Assembly: GCF_030272615.1 (NCBI RefSeq)
Contig: NC_081414.1
Span: 525,389,637-525,453,636, forward strand
DNA: 64,000 bases
Direction of reading: 5' to 3'
Source of the DNA: Cryptomeria japonica
Lineage: Eukaryota > Streptophyta > Pinopsida > Cupressales > Cupressaceae
This document shows positions 33,139-52,370 of this stretch, one piece after another (position 1 is the stretch's first letter; each line of letters opens with the position of its first letter). Below the pieces are notes generated by a model. The model worked only from the letters and a program-made list of their open reading frames with translations. It was not told where the DNA came from and did no database searches. The translations under genes and the position numbers were made by a program.

Positions 33139-34268
33139 TGTTGGCATTTTGATGATGTTGTGATTGTCATTGATGGACACACACTTTCTTTGTGTACACT
33201 TTCTTGATGTATGAGTTATGCTCAACCGCTATTTGTTCCAACCGGTATTATGTATTATAGTCTTTAGACTATCGGTGTTTTGCAGAAGATGTTTACCGGT
33301 CACAAACTAACTGAAGACCTCAAGCGGTTCGAGGATCTCAAGCGGTACGAAGGAACAAAGCGGTAGTTAACATTTTTTCCAGTCTTCATTTTTTACAACC
33401 GGTAATCGGTAAATTGTATGAACCGATATTACTCTGTGATGAGTTACCAACCGATATTTTTGTGATGAGTTATCATCCACTGACACTTTGGCGGTGATTT
33501 TGTGTCGTGTTACCAAATGTGTCTAGATGCACTGAACCTAGGAACTTTTAATTTAATCCTATTGGACCGACATGAAATCAAACTCCTTTATAAGGACACC
33601 ATGTCTAAGGTTTTAGATGTTGATGAGGGTTTTGTATGTGCGATCATAGAAGAGAAGATTAGATCTGTGTGAAGAGTAGGAGTGTGGAGATATTGAAAAC
33701 TGAAGTAATGCTCAAATGCATTAACAGTGAACTATCAAGGATATAACCAAGCATACTGTGCTAGTATCTAGGTCACTCACTTGTTGATTACTCACATCTT
33801 CGACAAGTCTGAAACCCTTAACCGGGTAGGCCTATCAAAGCCTTTGTAAATCCTCTAACAAGGTGGTTCACAACTGTGAATCTGAAATCCTCTCACAAGG
33901 TAGTCTTTAACAGGACTTATCTCCTAACAGAGATCTAGATTCCTAACAGGATCTGTTCTGGTGAAGAACATTGTATGACCTTAACCGGTCTGACCTTAAC
34001 TAGTTGGGTTTTCTATTCTATAGATAGTTACTTGTGAGTTTCTGCTCACCATGGTTTTTCCCATTTGGGTTTCCACGTCAAAACATCTTGTGTTATGGTG
34101 ATTGTGCTTTTGTGGGTGAATGCTTTGTTTTCTATTTGGTTTGCATTTATCTTAACCAGTTTATTAGTGAATCTGTTATACCGGTTATCTGCTAAACTGT
34201 TTAGAAGTTTGAGTTCATTGATTTTTGGTATACTAATTCACCCCCCACCCCCCTCTTAGTATTCATCA
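33139..34268 (+). mobile_element. 3' LTR of the non-autonomous element
   Basis: 1130 bp, differing from the 5' LTR by scattered single changes, loss of one 18-bp unit near 33320-33360, a small insertion near 33985 and a longer C-run near 34243. Ends CATCA, followed by TATCT. Confidence 0.93.
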
Positions 34269-34273
34269 TATCT

Positions 34274-35687
34274 TACTACTGATAATTTTGTGTTGAGTAG
34301 ATCAATTATGATTTCACACCACCTTTCCCTCTCTCTGACACAGGCTTGCCCTATTTCTCCTATGACCAAGGTTTCCTTTGCTACTATTGATGACACCATT
34401 AATGTCACTCCCAATGGTACAACTAGGCCTTCTTTTTGTTGAAGCTTGCCTAAGGTTATTGTTGGTGGTGTTGGGTTTGATGTTGCTCGCCTATTGAAGA
34501 AAAAAAAATTATCCCATTCCATGTGTTATATCCTCCCTAATAGTGGTATGTGATGAGGATATGGTGGAAAACTAGGACTTCTACCAACATAGGGGTTTGG
34601 TGTGCAGATTCTCCAATCATTGGCCTTTTCTTCTTGGCATGCATAATTAGGTTTTGGATTCCTAGAGGCCCCTTGTGGCTAGTAAGATTAAAAAATTTCC
34701 ATGTGCTGGAGGTTTTTTCATTGTTTCCTTTGCCTCTTCGATGGGCTTGGGAAGAGCATTCCCTCTCAATCAAACCCTAGACAGCTTCACTTAACCCCTT
34801 ACCGAACCACTCAATGTGCATCCAATGTGGGGTTAAACTCCTGAAGCTTCCCCTCCAATTTTGGGAGGATTCTTGCTATGAGGTTATCGACAACTCTATT
34901 GGTTGCTTCTTGAAAGTTGATGTTTCCACCTCGTACATGGAGCACCCTACTTTTGATCTCATTATGATGGATATTAACATCTCCAAGCCTATTCATGAGG
35001 ATGTGGTTTTAATTATTGGAGATACGCCTTGGACTCAATTGCTTCATTATGAGGGCCTTTCTTTAGGTGTCATCATTGCTTCTCAATAGGTCACTTGGCT
35101 ACAAATTGTTCTCTCATATCATAAAAGCATTTCTACTTGGTGGAAGAATATTAGTGGTGATCATATAACTATCCAAGCTCTTGATTCTTCATCAAATGAA
35201 TCCTCTCAAGATAATACTAAGCCCTTAACTCTTGGTGTAGCCTCATCATGCCTAGCAAACCTTATTGGGGACCCTCCTATCTTATGCTTGTAACCTGGTT
35301 TACAAGTAGCTTCAACCCATATCTTGATTTCTCATGAAGTGGTTGGTTTCCTTTTGCCTCATCATCCTCTTGCTCCCTCTTCATGTGTTGACGGACCCTC
35401 TGTGAGGGTTTTTCTTGTTTCTCCCTCTTGTATTGAGAATTGGATGATAGTATTGCTTGGATTGTTATTAGTTGAAGGAGGAAAGGCCTCTCTTCTTCCT
35501 CTTCATAAGTCATTATTGAGTTGTCGGTGAAAGGCCAACTCGCACCTAACCTAGGTTCATTTAAGTGGGACATTGATGTTCCATGCTCTCTCCTTTGTTT
35601 GTATATTCTTGTTTGGCAGCTTTGTTGCAACTATTCCTCTTTTTCTTTTGGCCTACATGGACATGTTTCATCTAGCCTTTTGATAAC
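34274..35687 (+). pseudogene. LINE ORF1-like protein remnant with DUF4283-type region and zinc knuckle
   Basis: Right half of the ORF split by the LTR element. The best segment (34814-35109) reads LPLQFWEDSCYEVIDNSIG, CFLKVDVSTSY, then DINISKPIHEDV and TPWTQLLHYEGL. This follows the DUF4283-type ORF1 pattern (LPLEFW, G-FL-VD, DISKPL, W-Q-L-YEGLP). In the next frame 35068-35109 encodes CHHCFSIGHLATNC, a perfect C-X2-C-X4-H-X4-C knuckle; a one-base deletion just before it (in TTCTTTAGG) causes the shift. Downstream, WWKNISGDH fits the usual region after the knuckle. No RT/endonuclease ORF follows. ORF1 proteins of plant LINEs bind RNA; this copy is dead. Confidence 0.65.
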
Positions 35688-35783
35688 TTTTGTATAAGGT
35701 TAGGACCCTTGTTTCTTGCTTCTTTTTATCATCTTGTTTTTGTACAAGTTTGAGACTGTAATAAAAAACATGCAAAAAAAAGA
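35688..35783 (+). repeat. 3'-terminal module of a non-LTR-like element (copy 2)
   Basis: Contains TTTTGTATAAGGTTAGGACC and ends TAATAAAAAACATGCAAAAAAAAG. It parallels copy 1 at 26420-26562: a TTGTA(A)GG motif, a GG-CCC block, and AAAAACATGC followed by A-runs. Confidence 0.5.
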
Positions 35784-36284
35784 ACATGTTGCTTAGAAAA
35801 TAACTACAAATATATCTATATTGATGAATATGAAACAAGTATCCCATACCTTTTCAAGGGAAACCTCCTTAAGAGCAAAACTCTTACAAATTAATCTGTG
35901 ATATTTTCTTTATTAGATCATTATAAATGCTTCGCAAAGAATGACTTATGCATTATAACCAATGAATAAATCCACATTTAATATAAACTCATTGCATTAT
36001 TACTGGATATGATGCAGGTAAGATAAATACCGAAATGTAATATTAATTAACTAAAATATGATTATTACAGAATAATAAGATGTTTGGAGGTCAAGGTAGT
36101 TATGTATGATATTTTATTATAATATTAAAAAGAATGGCAATCATGCTTGTTTCAAACTACAAGCAAAATTTATATAGACAAAAGTAGTATGAGGACCAAA
36201 TATGTATTATGAATGCAATCACCTTAATTATCTCTCCAATAGATGACACTTAAATCCATATGCTAAGATAACAACCTACTAGTT
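35784..36284. other. Unassigned AT-rich stretch
   Basis: No gene, domain or element terminus recognised. Confidence 0.4.
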
Positions 36285-37600
36285 TGTTTTTTATTATATA
36301 AGCAAGGAGAGGGCATTAATCCCTTACAAGAAACAACAATTCAGATCATCAACCAAAGAAACAATAATCATCCCAAAAACAACCACAAAAAGGAAGCAGG
36401 TTGTTCAAACAGGAACCACAATAGATTCCTCACTTACATAATCAAAACCATTATGATTAACCATAACCAGACAACCACCATTAATAACATGTCTTTTAAC
36501 ATCAAATATAAACTATCATAATACCTACTTAAACTAGATAAGCTACAACGTCCAAGACCGAATAAAGTCTTAAAAGCTTCACGGTCTATATGTAAACAAA
36601 AAGGAAAAACCAAGAGATGGAGCCTAAGATGGCACACTAGCCACTACCAACTAAGGAACAACAAAAAGAAACACAGAACATAAAGACAGTTTTTGGGGTT
36701 TGAAATGAATCCCTAGTTCTTAGCAAGCTCCCACAGGTTCTCTTTCCAATCTCCCTAGCCAAAGTTGTTTCCTTTAGCGTCTTCCTTCTTGTCCTTGCTA
36801 GTTCCTGCATTCTTTCTGAGTTGTTTTTTTATTTTAGTTTGGCTAATCACCATACCCAAAACTGTCTTTCGCATGATTATATCAATGATAGTGGTGAGGG
36901 TTTTTATATCATTTTCAAAATGCTTCTTGTTTATTCTAGAGTCCTCCACCTTCCTTTCCACATCCAACATCCTATTATGCAAGTCCGCCACTTGCACTTT
37001 CTAATTTGCTACCACATCATCATCTATTTCATTGACATTAATTCTCTTGGATAACCCTATTAATATCTCTGACATTAACATACTTTTCCCCAAAGATCTC
37101 TATATCTTTTTTCATCTGTTCCTCATCTGCTTTGTCCTCTTCTTCCACAACCACATTATCCCCACTAACTTCATGTCTCCTCTTCCTACTCACTATAATC
37201 TTCATAATCCGACTCCTCACTATTTTCCTCAAGTTTAGGAGTATACTCCTCTTCAAAGTAAATATCAATTTCCTTGTCTTCACTCAGAAGTTTTTTTTCT
37301 TTGTTATCTTTTTCTTTAAGTCTAGCAGACGTGCGACCATTACGGCTAACCTCTTGTTTGATATTCCCCTGATAGTTGTTCCCATCATCTTTGCTATCCA
37401 AGTTTGAGTCCTCACTTTAGAATCCAGTTTCCTATCTTTCGAAGGCCCCAATTTAACAACACAAGATTTCATATTTTCATGCCCCAATTTAACAACGAAA
37501 GATTTCATATTTTCGTGGGTAACTTTTAAGAGCTCAATTTCTTCAACCACAACATTAGGGTTTTTCTACCCTACTAATCTGTCATCTAAGCCAACAAAAA
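36285..37600 (-). pseudogene. Decayed acidic/coiled-coil ORF with LINE-like 3' end
   Basis: Minus-strand frames in sequence: a Lys-rich N-terminal part (37550-37284), RNGRTSARLKEKDNKEKK and an acidic run EEEYTPKLEENSEESDYEDY (37401-37186), KRRHEVSGDNVVVEEEDKADEE (about 37180-37100), and a coiled coil VADLHNRMLDVERKVEDSRI (36994-36755). Overlapping ends show at least two frameshifts. Towards 36285 the minus strand carries TTTCTTGTAAGGGATTAATG and ATAATAAAAAACAAAC, the same terminal module as at 26.5 and 35.7 kb. The acidic and coiled-coil layout resembles the C-terminal half of the 24.7 kb ORF. No function is assigned. Confidence 0.45.
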
Positions 37601-37618
37601 AATCATTGCATCACAATT

Positions 37619-37810
37619 GTTATAATTGTCATCTTCCTTTCCTTTCCTGTTTTTTATCCTCATGCAGAGCATGGAGATTGTGCAATTGTTGTAATTGTCC
37701 TCTTCCTTTCTGTTTTTTATCTTCATATAGAACATGGAGATCACGCAATTGCTATGATTGTCCTCTTCCTTTCTATTTTCTTATCCTCATTTAGAGCATG
37801 GAGATAGCTT
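37619..37810. repeat. Tandem repeat, about 63-69 bp x 3
   Basis: Units start near 37619, 37688 and 37751, each with TAATTGTCNTCTTCCTTTC-type sequence, a TTTTTTATC block and AGAGCATGGAGAT (or AGAACATGGAGAT). It lies at the 5' edge of the minus-strand ORF relic and may once have encoded a protein repeat. Confidence 0.85.
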
Positions 37811-40800
37811 ATTTCTTATATATGCACAAACTCACGAGTATTGCAAGTTTTTGAATGATTTGCTGGACTATATTCTTTAGTTATTATTGTAAATTTGGCT
37901 CAGTACTTGTGATCCATAATAGATCTAGTAGTAAAAGCTCGCACAAAGAGAAAAAGACATTTAGGAAAAAAAATCAAAAGATATATTCACATATGCAAGA
38001 TGTTGCACTTGCCAAGCAATCGACCCTTTTAGTCCCAATTTTGTTTTAAGTCCTTCAATTTAACAAGGGGTGTGTTCCAATAGGAACAAGAGCAACTATG
38101 AGAGTATGGTGTAAAATCATTTATTGAATCTAAAGGATGAAAATTAAAAGACTCAAATACAAATTAAATTGAAGGGCCTTGATGGCAATTGTAATTACAA
38201 TCGTACTTGTCCATTTGAACAATGCATTTTAATTAAAAAAAATAGCCTCTTAACAAGTAAGTTTTTCCACCCTTGAGAGATTTCCCAAGATAAAAACAGA
38301 TTTCCCAAGACAAAACTTAGTTTTTCCTTCCACCCTTGAGAGATTTCCCAAGATAAAAACTTGTATGTTTTGATTGCTTCTTTCTATTTTGATTGTTTCT
38401 TTCTATGTTAACACTATATTTCTTTTTGAACTCTTCAACTTCTCCCGATTGTCATTATCATTTGTAGGGCCAAATAGAATGGTAATTCATTTATTTGATC
38501 GCTTGTTTCTTACTTGTTATGTGAAAATTATTGAATACAATATTTTAATAGTATAGGATTTGTTCTTATTGATCATTTTTGCAAATTATTCTCAATGTGT
38601 GCAAGGTGGAAAAAGACAACAATGACAAAATCAAAAAAATATTGAAGCCACGAGTTTATATTTAGAAGAAAAAAAAATTTAGAAAAGAAATGCACCATGT
38701 GAGAAAACAAATTGAAGAGTTGTAAAAAGAGTAGAGATATCCAGTTGAGTTCTTTATTGTAGTTTTTGAGTAATTGCAATAATAATTGATTAAAAAAAAG
38801 AGAGAGAAAATGACAAATCAAAGTGGAAAATTTCTTCGTCGAGAAAAACAAAAAAGATGAGATATAAAAAAAAACCACTCGTGTTTTCTTCAATTGTTTT
38901 ACAATTGATAATTCCATTTGCCAGTTTGAAAGGCACGCCAAGGGTATACGATCGAAGTCAAAGAAATGACATGAGAGAAGATGACGTGAGGGGAGAAAAC
39001 TCAACGAAGATGGCCAAGGAATACTCCCAAGCAATCATCATGAATGAAAGGCCATCCCTTAAATTGAAATAGATATGGGGCATGGCAACTACTGAATAGT
39101 GAAGATGAGATTAGGAGAGAGAACTAAATGAAGATGGACAAGTAATACTCCAAGTAATTATGGTGACTGAAAGGCCACCACTTGATTGACTTGAATGCTT
39201 TAAGAAGAGGTCTACACCACACACAATCCAAGGATAGACTGTGGAAGTTAAAAATTCTTCTAATTATGATGAATGAAAGGTGTAAGTTAAAAATTCTTCT
39301 AACTAATTATGATGAATGAAAGGCCACAACTTGAGAAACTTGGATATAGAAGCATGACAATTGGTGAATCCTCTAAGAAGACGTCTACACCACGCACAAT
39401 CCAAGGATAGACCGTGAAAGGTTAAAATTCTTCTAATATTGTCTTTGTAAAGCTTCTAAATGATTATAAATTGAATGGTCCACCCAATGAATATAAACAG
39501 CAAGAGTGAGCAGCTGCATAGATAAGAGGCACACAAAAACAACAAAAGCTCGAAGAAAGAATAGCTCTGACCTAATGTTACACCACCATTCGATGGTAAG
39601 GATATATCATTTGAGAGTTGGATTGGTTAACATTCAACTTTTTCCTATCAATTGACTAGTTGCCAAATTTCTTGCTTCGCTTGACTGAGCAAGCAATATG
39701 TTGCACTCATGATGGATGAATACGATGAACAAAAATGTGTGAAATTACGGGTTAATTTCAACCTACGTATTATTCTCATCAATGATAAAACTTTTATGTC
39801 CACTTATTGAAAAAAGCGGGGATAGTCCGATAGCTAGTTGCGTGAGGTTATATGCATTCTTACAATTTAAGCAAATAAGCAACATTTCAAACTTTTAGAA
39901 ACATTTTCTCTCCATGTAAACATGTATGTTTTTCACTAAGATAAAGCAAGGGGCAGCCTAGTGCATAACGGTATTTGATTTCAATATTGTATTGTGGCAA
40001 AACCTAGTCACAACTGTAGCATATATACTGTATTTATAAGATGACACATTTCAAATTTTTGTAAACATTGTAATATGTTTGACCTTCTTTGTACATAAAT
40101 GCAATAAGGACCATTTGTAACAGCTTTCATAAAGCATTTTAAAACGAACTTCAAATACACAGAGGATCAGCAGATGACAACTATTATAGTGTATTGTATG
40201 CATCACAAGAGGTTGGAAAAAGTCAGCACGAGACATTTTTAAGGGACAAAATTGAATCGTCAAAGTTTGAAGGAGAATACACAGAAGTCATAAGCATGCT
40301 TATTTTTGTACCACTTATTATATGTCGGGAAGAACCTTGATGATATTTTTCTCAATGTGTAAGTCATTGAAGCATGCCTTTACATCACAAAAGCTTGTAG
40401 CTATTAGAGTTTCGGCAAAACAGAAATTGTTGAGCCGATACACACAAGAATTTCACAAATTATCCCAATAGAAGTTTTTTGTGGGACCAACAGTGTAGGA
40501 GTAAAAAGCTTATCCACAATGGAAGACACTTGGGAAAGAACCCAAATTCACCCAATTGGACAGTTTTGGCACCACCGAAACCGATTGAAATGCAAAGTGA
40601 ACTGTCGATCCTTCCACTTTCAATTCAGTTCAAGAGTCCTTACAAACATATAAAGAAGAGAAGACTGGTATGATATCATCTATTAAATCAAAAAGAAGAA
40701 AATTAAACGTAGAGTGCTGAGGAAGGGCTTGATAGGGATTGTAAATGCAAACTATACTTGTCCCTTTGAGAAATACACTCCAGCAGAAAAGCGATTGCCT

Positions 40801-41200
40801 TTACTGAGTTTTACTGAGTTTTCCACCTTGTAGAAATATTTCCAGAATAAATATATTGTGCTGATGTTGCTTCTTTCTATTTCAACAATTCAGTTCTTTG
40901 TGAACAATTCTTTAATTCCTCCTAATTGTCAGTGTCATTTGGATGTCCGAATAGTAGAACAATATTCAACTTGTTTTGGTGGAAACTATGGATCAGCATG
41001 CCAGATCTTAATTCAAAACATCTTATAGACTAATTATTAATACAACGCTAATTAGTCACTCCCTATTACTAGTTTTGAAAAGCACAGATATTCTAATTTC
41101 TACTGTGCGTTCTCTTTCTCTGTCGAGGTACATTTGCATGTAAACATGTATAATCAATAAGAACTATCTTTATAATACTTTGTAGTTAAACCTCCAAAAT
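37811..41200. repeat. Non-coding region with diverged duplications
   Basis: No gene found. A direct repeat of about 40 bp (TTTCCCAAGATAAAAAC end) occurs at 38260-38298 and 38319-38360. The block 38040-38480 resembles 40600-40990: both contain a GGGCTTGATRG-type phrase, AATTGTAAWT...ACTTGTCC, TTGCTTCTTTCTAT and TGTCAKTRTCATTTG in the same order. A further local duplication lies at about 39190-39290 and 39300-39430 (CTACACCACRCACAATCCAA). Confidence 0.55.
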
Positions 41201-41424
41201 CTTTTTTGGTATTATCCAAAATTTAACAGCTATCTTCGTGCTCTACGGAGTATATATTCATAATGCATAGCATTTGAAGCTTCATTTTTAACTGCAACTA
41301 TATACACCATCCATTTATCAAGGAGACTGAATGAGATTTAATTATAGCCATCTATCTTAATTGACCACTATATATCCATTCTGATCAAATTGCCATGCAA
41401 AAGCTCCAGGGAAGCCTCGTAGCC

Positions 41425-49740
<8,316 letters not shown>

Positions 49741-49796
49741 TGTGAAGCACCTTAGATAGAATGTAACTTCCTCTACTCAGCAGCAACCAATTTCTC
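49741..49796 (-). other. Predicted ATG8 5' UTR, second part
   Basis: Immediately upstream of the ATG8 start codon. A possible 3' splice site (TTAGCAG/GAGAAA on the minus strand) at 49797-49799 and a donor CAA/GTAAGT at 51006 would define a 1.2 kb leader intron. Introns in the 5' leader are common in plant ATG8 genes, but only transcript data can confirm this one. Confidence 0.4.
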
Positions 49797-51006
49797 CTGC
49801 TAACGAATGGAGAAATATTATAAGGAAAGAGAAAACAGATTTAAAAAGCACGGACAAACATGCATAGATAAAATCGGTATTTGCATAATTAAGATCTCGT
49901 GCTGAAGAATTACAAGTTAGCTATTTGCCTCAAAGAACAGACTCTTGCTGGAGAATACAAGTTCGCTATTGACTTCGTCAGATACAGTTGATAGTAGAAC
50001 ACATGTCAAGAGACAAATAGGTACAAAACTGTGCTGAAAATGCCAGACTCGCAAGAACCACCTATGCTGTCCTATTATAAACCAACTTTAACCTTCATTA
50101 AAAAAGATGAAAAACTAGAGGAATATGTCTATTATGCAACAGTTCTGGAAAACAAAAAACAAAAAAATTCAATTCAGAATGGGCAAAACACACAACTCAT
50201 ATGCAGGTGAAACGATTTTCCACCTTCTCATGTAATCCAGCATTAAATTTTCTGTTAAGCAAATATATTTAGCATATCCTTATTGCGCATAATTGAATTA
50301 AATAGTTAACCCATAACTCTTTAAGAAAGAATAAAGATGTATTACCCATTACATAGTCAAAATATACAAGAAAACAATCTATATGAAACTAAAAGGTGAC
50401 GGTTATTTATTAGGCTACAGCCAATCCAGAGGTCATTTTAGTATTATATGGGATTTGGCTTTGTGGAAGCCAACAATAATTTCTTTCCATTCTCATGTAT
50501 TACTAAATTTTCGTACCCCTTGGTTTTAACCTTGTCACCAGCTCCATAGCAAAACAGGACCTAGAAACTTTATTTTACACATAAATTCCAAAAAACGTGA
50601 CCTGGCATCATGACGTTCGCTGATTCTAAGACATAAACAAGTAAAGAAAACAACCAATAACCCAGTGAAACCTAAGGTATAAAACTGTGTATAAGGTACT
50701 TATCTATTAACAAAATAAATGCAAGACAGATTTTTTATGAATGATGATGAAATAACTACATACAGGATACTGAAAATACATAGCAATGGCGTGCAACGCC
50801 ATCAATTGATTTGCAAAAATCCTACAGTTTATGGTTTATAAAGAGGTCGTTCAGATGTTCAGCTACAGCTGTTACCACAAATTCGGTGCCCAAAAACAAT
50901 TAAGAAGTATATCCCTGAGAAAAGCTGAAACTGATACCAATTCTTCACCGAGCCAAACCCCTAAATCGACCTTAGAGTCTACCGAGAAAGGCAGGCGTTC
51001 ACTTAC

Positions 51007-51083
51007 TTGAGTGTTATCCGATGCAGGCAGAGCGAGAGTAGCTTCATCGCAAAACAAATTTAGGCTTCAACCATAATTTATAG
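51007..51083 (-). promoter_or_regulatory. Predicted ATG8 core promoter and first (non-coding) exon
   Basis: The minus strand carries TATAAATT at 51083-51076. A start about 25-35 bp downstream (near 51045-51050) would give a short first exon ending at the GTAAGT donor at 51006. GACGTC (51097-51102, ACGT-core type) and GGGCCC (near 51112) lie just upstream of the TATA box. Inferred from sequence only. Confidence 0.45.
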
Positions 51084-51088
51084 CGAGA

Positions 51089-51535
51089 ATAGAATGACGT
51101 CGGTGATATTTGGGCCCGCTTGACTTTACGGTTAATTAGGAATAGTAGGCATTTAAATTCATCTCCCTTCTCTTGCCTGCAAAAATAGAATGGCGTCGGT
51201 GATATGAAAGGGGAGGACACATCTACATTTGGGCCCGTTAGACTTTCGGGTTAATTAGGAATAGTAGGTAGTTAAATTCATCTCCCTTCTTTTGCCAAGG
51301 TTAATGGGAGATGAAAATCAAAGTTGATTGTGTGATTTGTACTATGGAATATTGTAGTGATATAAAAGGATATATTTACATTTCGGTTCTTTAGACTTTA
51401 GGGTTAATTAGAAATAATAGGTATTTAAATTCATCTCTTTTTTTTTTTTTTTTTTGGTCAAAGTTAATGGGAGATGAAATTCAAAGTTGATTGTATGATT
51501 TGTAGTATGGACAATTCTAGTGATATACAATGTAT
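51089..51535 (-). repeat. Triplicated block upstream of ATG8
   Basis: Three diverged direct copies at about 51089-51184, 51185-51341 and 51342-51535. Shared phrases: GTCGGTGATAT (GTAGTGATAT in the third), the GGGTTAATTAGGAATAGTAG region, TTTAAATTCATCTC, and in the two outer ones GTTAATGGGAGATGAAA and CAAAGTTGATTGT. The copy nearest the gene is the shortest and holds GACGTC and GGGCCC; the middle copy holds GGCGTC and GGGCCC. Confidence 0.85.
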
Positions 51536-51540
51536 AATTC

Positions 51541-52172
51541 ATTTATTTTTATTTTTATTGAGTTTATTTTGAAGAAAAATTGATATCATTGAGATGTTTG
51601 TGTTTAAAGTAGATTTGTGTGAGTTTAGTTAAAGTAGTCAAAAGATAAGTGGTGTGGTCTTGAAAGCTCAAAGATAAGTTCTATATTCTCGATGACTTGT
51701 TTTGTTCTTTCAAAACTTGTATTAATCAATATAATGACAAAAAAATTATTTACAAAATGAAAGATGGGATTAAAACTACCAATATTGTGGAAACAAACCA
51801 TTTAGGGCAAGTAAAAATTGTATTAGTGGGTAAAAGCGAGACATGGATATGGGTGAATGTAAAACAATATTAGGAATCTTGAAATATATAGCAAGGTGAA
51901 AATAGTCCCAAAAAGAAAGAAAGAAATGTTGCACACAAGCAATGGTTAAAAGCATAGTTAAACAAGGAAGTATCACAACTTTGGCCTAAAATATACTAGG
52001 GTTAGTAAAGGGGGAGTTGAAACAAAAATCTATAGCCCCATATCCACTCCTCTCACTTGGTCATCAAATAATTATGTGCAAGAATCGATGAATGTCAAAA
52101 CTAGGATAGAGGGAATGGAGGTCTAGGGAGTAGGAAAGGAAGTACAAGCTCCACAAGGTTAGTAAACACAAT
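51541..52172. other. Unassigned AT-rich region
   Basis: No feature recognised apart from simple T/A-rich sequence. Confidence 0.4.
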
Positions 52173-52370
52173 CGGTCTTTAGTGGAAGGCAATAAAATAT
52201 TAAGGGAACAAGTAGAAATATTACAAGAAGCACTAAATGTAGGGAAACATGAATGGCACAACATAAATGTAGCTTGTAAAGCATGAAAGATTCAACAAAA
52301 AATAAGACAAAATGAAACACAAGCATATCAACAAGCAAATAGTCTTGAGAAATGGGATAAATAAAAGTAA
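52173..52370 (+). pseudogene. Short decayed coiled-coil coding remnant
   Basis: One frame reads SLVEGNKILREQVEILQEAL, then NVGKHEWHNINVACKA and QQKIRQNETQAYQQANSLEK, with one internal TGA. The composition and heptad pattern suggest a gag-type coiled coil. The Leu-rich minus-strand frames over the same bases are shadows. Confidence 0.4.

Larger units (their letters stand above)
26694..34268 (+). mobile_element. Non-autonomous LTR retrotransposon with gag and a second large ORF, no pol (7575 bp)
   Basis: LTRs at 26694-27819 and 33139-34268 are very similar; both start TGTTGGCATTTTGATG and end in CATCA. The target duplication TATCT is at 26689-26693 and 34269-34273. The PBS is a perfect TTGGTATCAGAGCC and the polypurine tract is AAAGGGGGAGAT. 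The interior encodes a zinc-knuckle Gag (27870-29150) and a long, decayed second ORF (29597-32864). No protease DSG, integrase DDE, RT YVDD or RNase H sequence appears in either strand, so mobilisation must have been in trans. Repeated polypurine tracts and the iMet PBS point to a Sirevirus-like parent. The near identity of the LTRs makes this the youngest dated insertion in the window. Confidence 0.92.

Noticed and set aside
26694-34268. Endogenous virus (pararetrovirus or enveloped retrovirus)
   Set aside because: LTRs, TSD, tRNA PBS and plant Gag knuckles fit an LTR retrotransposon; no movement protein, no RT, and no convincing signal peptide or membrane anchor in the second ORF.
50872-51057. 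61-codon minus-strand frame upstream of ATG8 as a coding exon
   Set aside because: It overlaps the predicted leader exon and its GTAAGT donor, and does not resemble any ATG8 extension; best explained as 5' UTR and intron.
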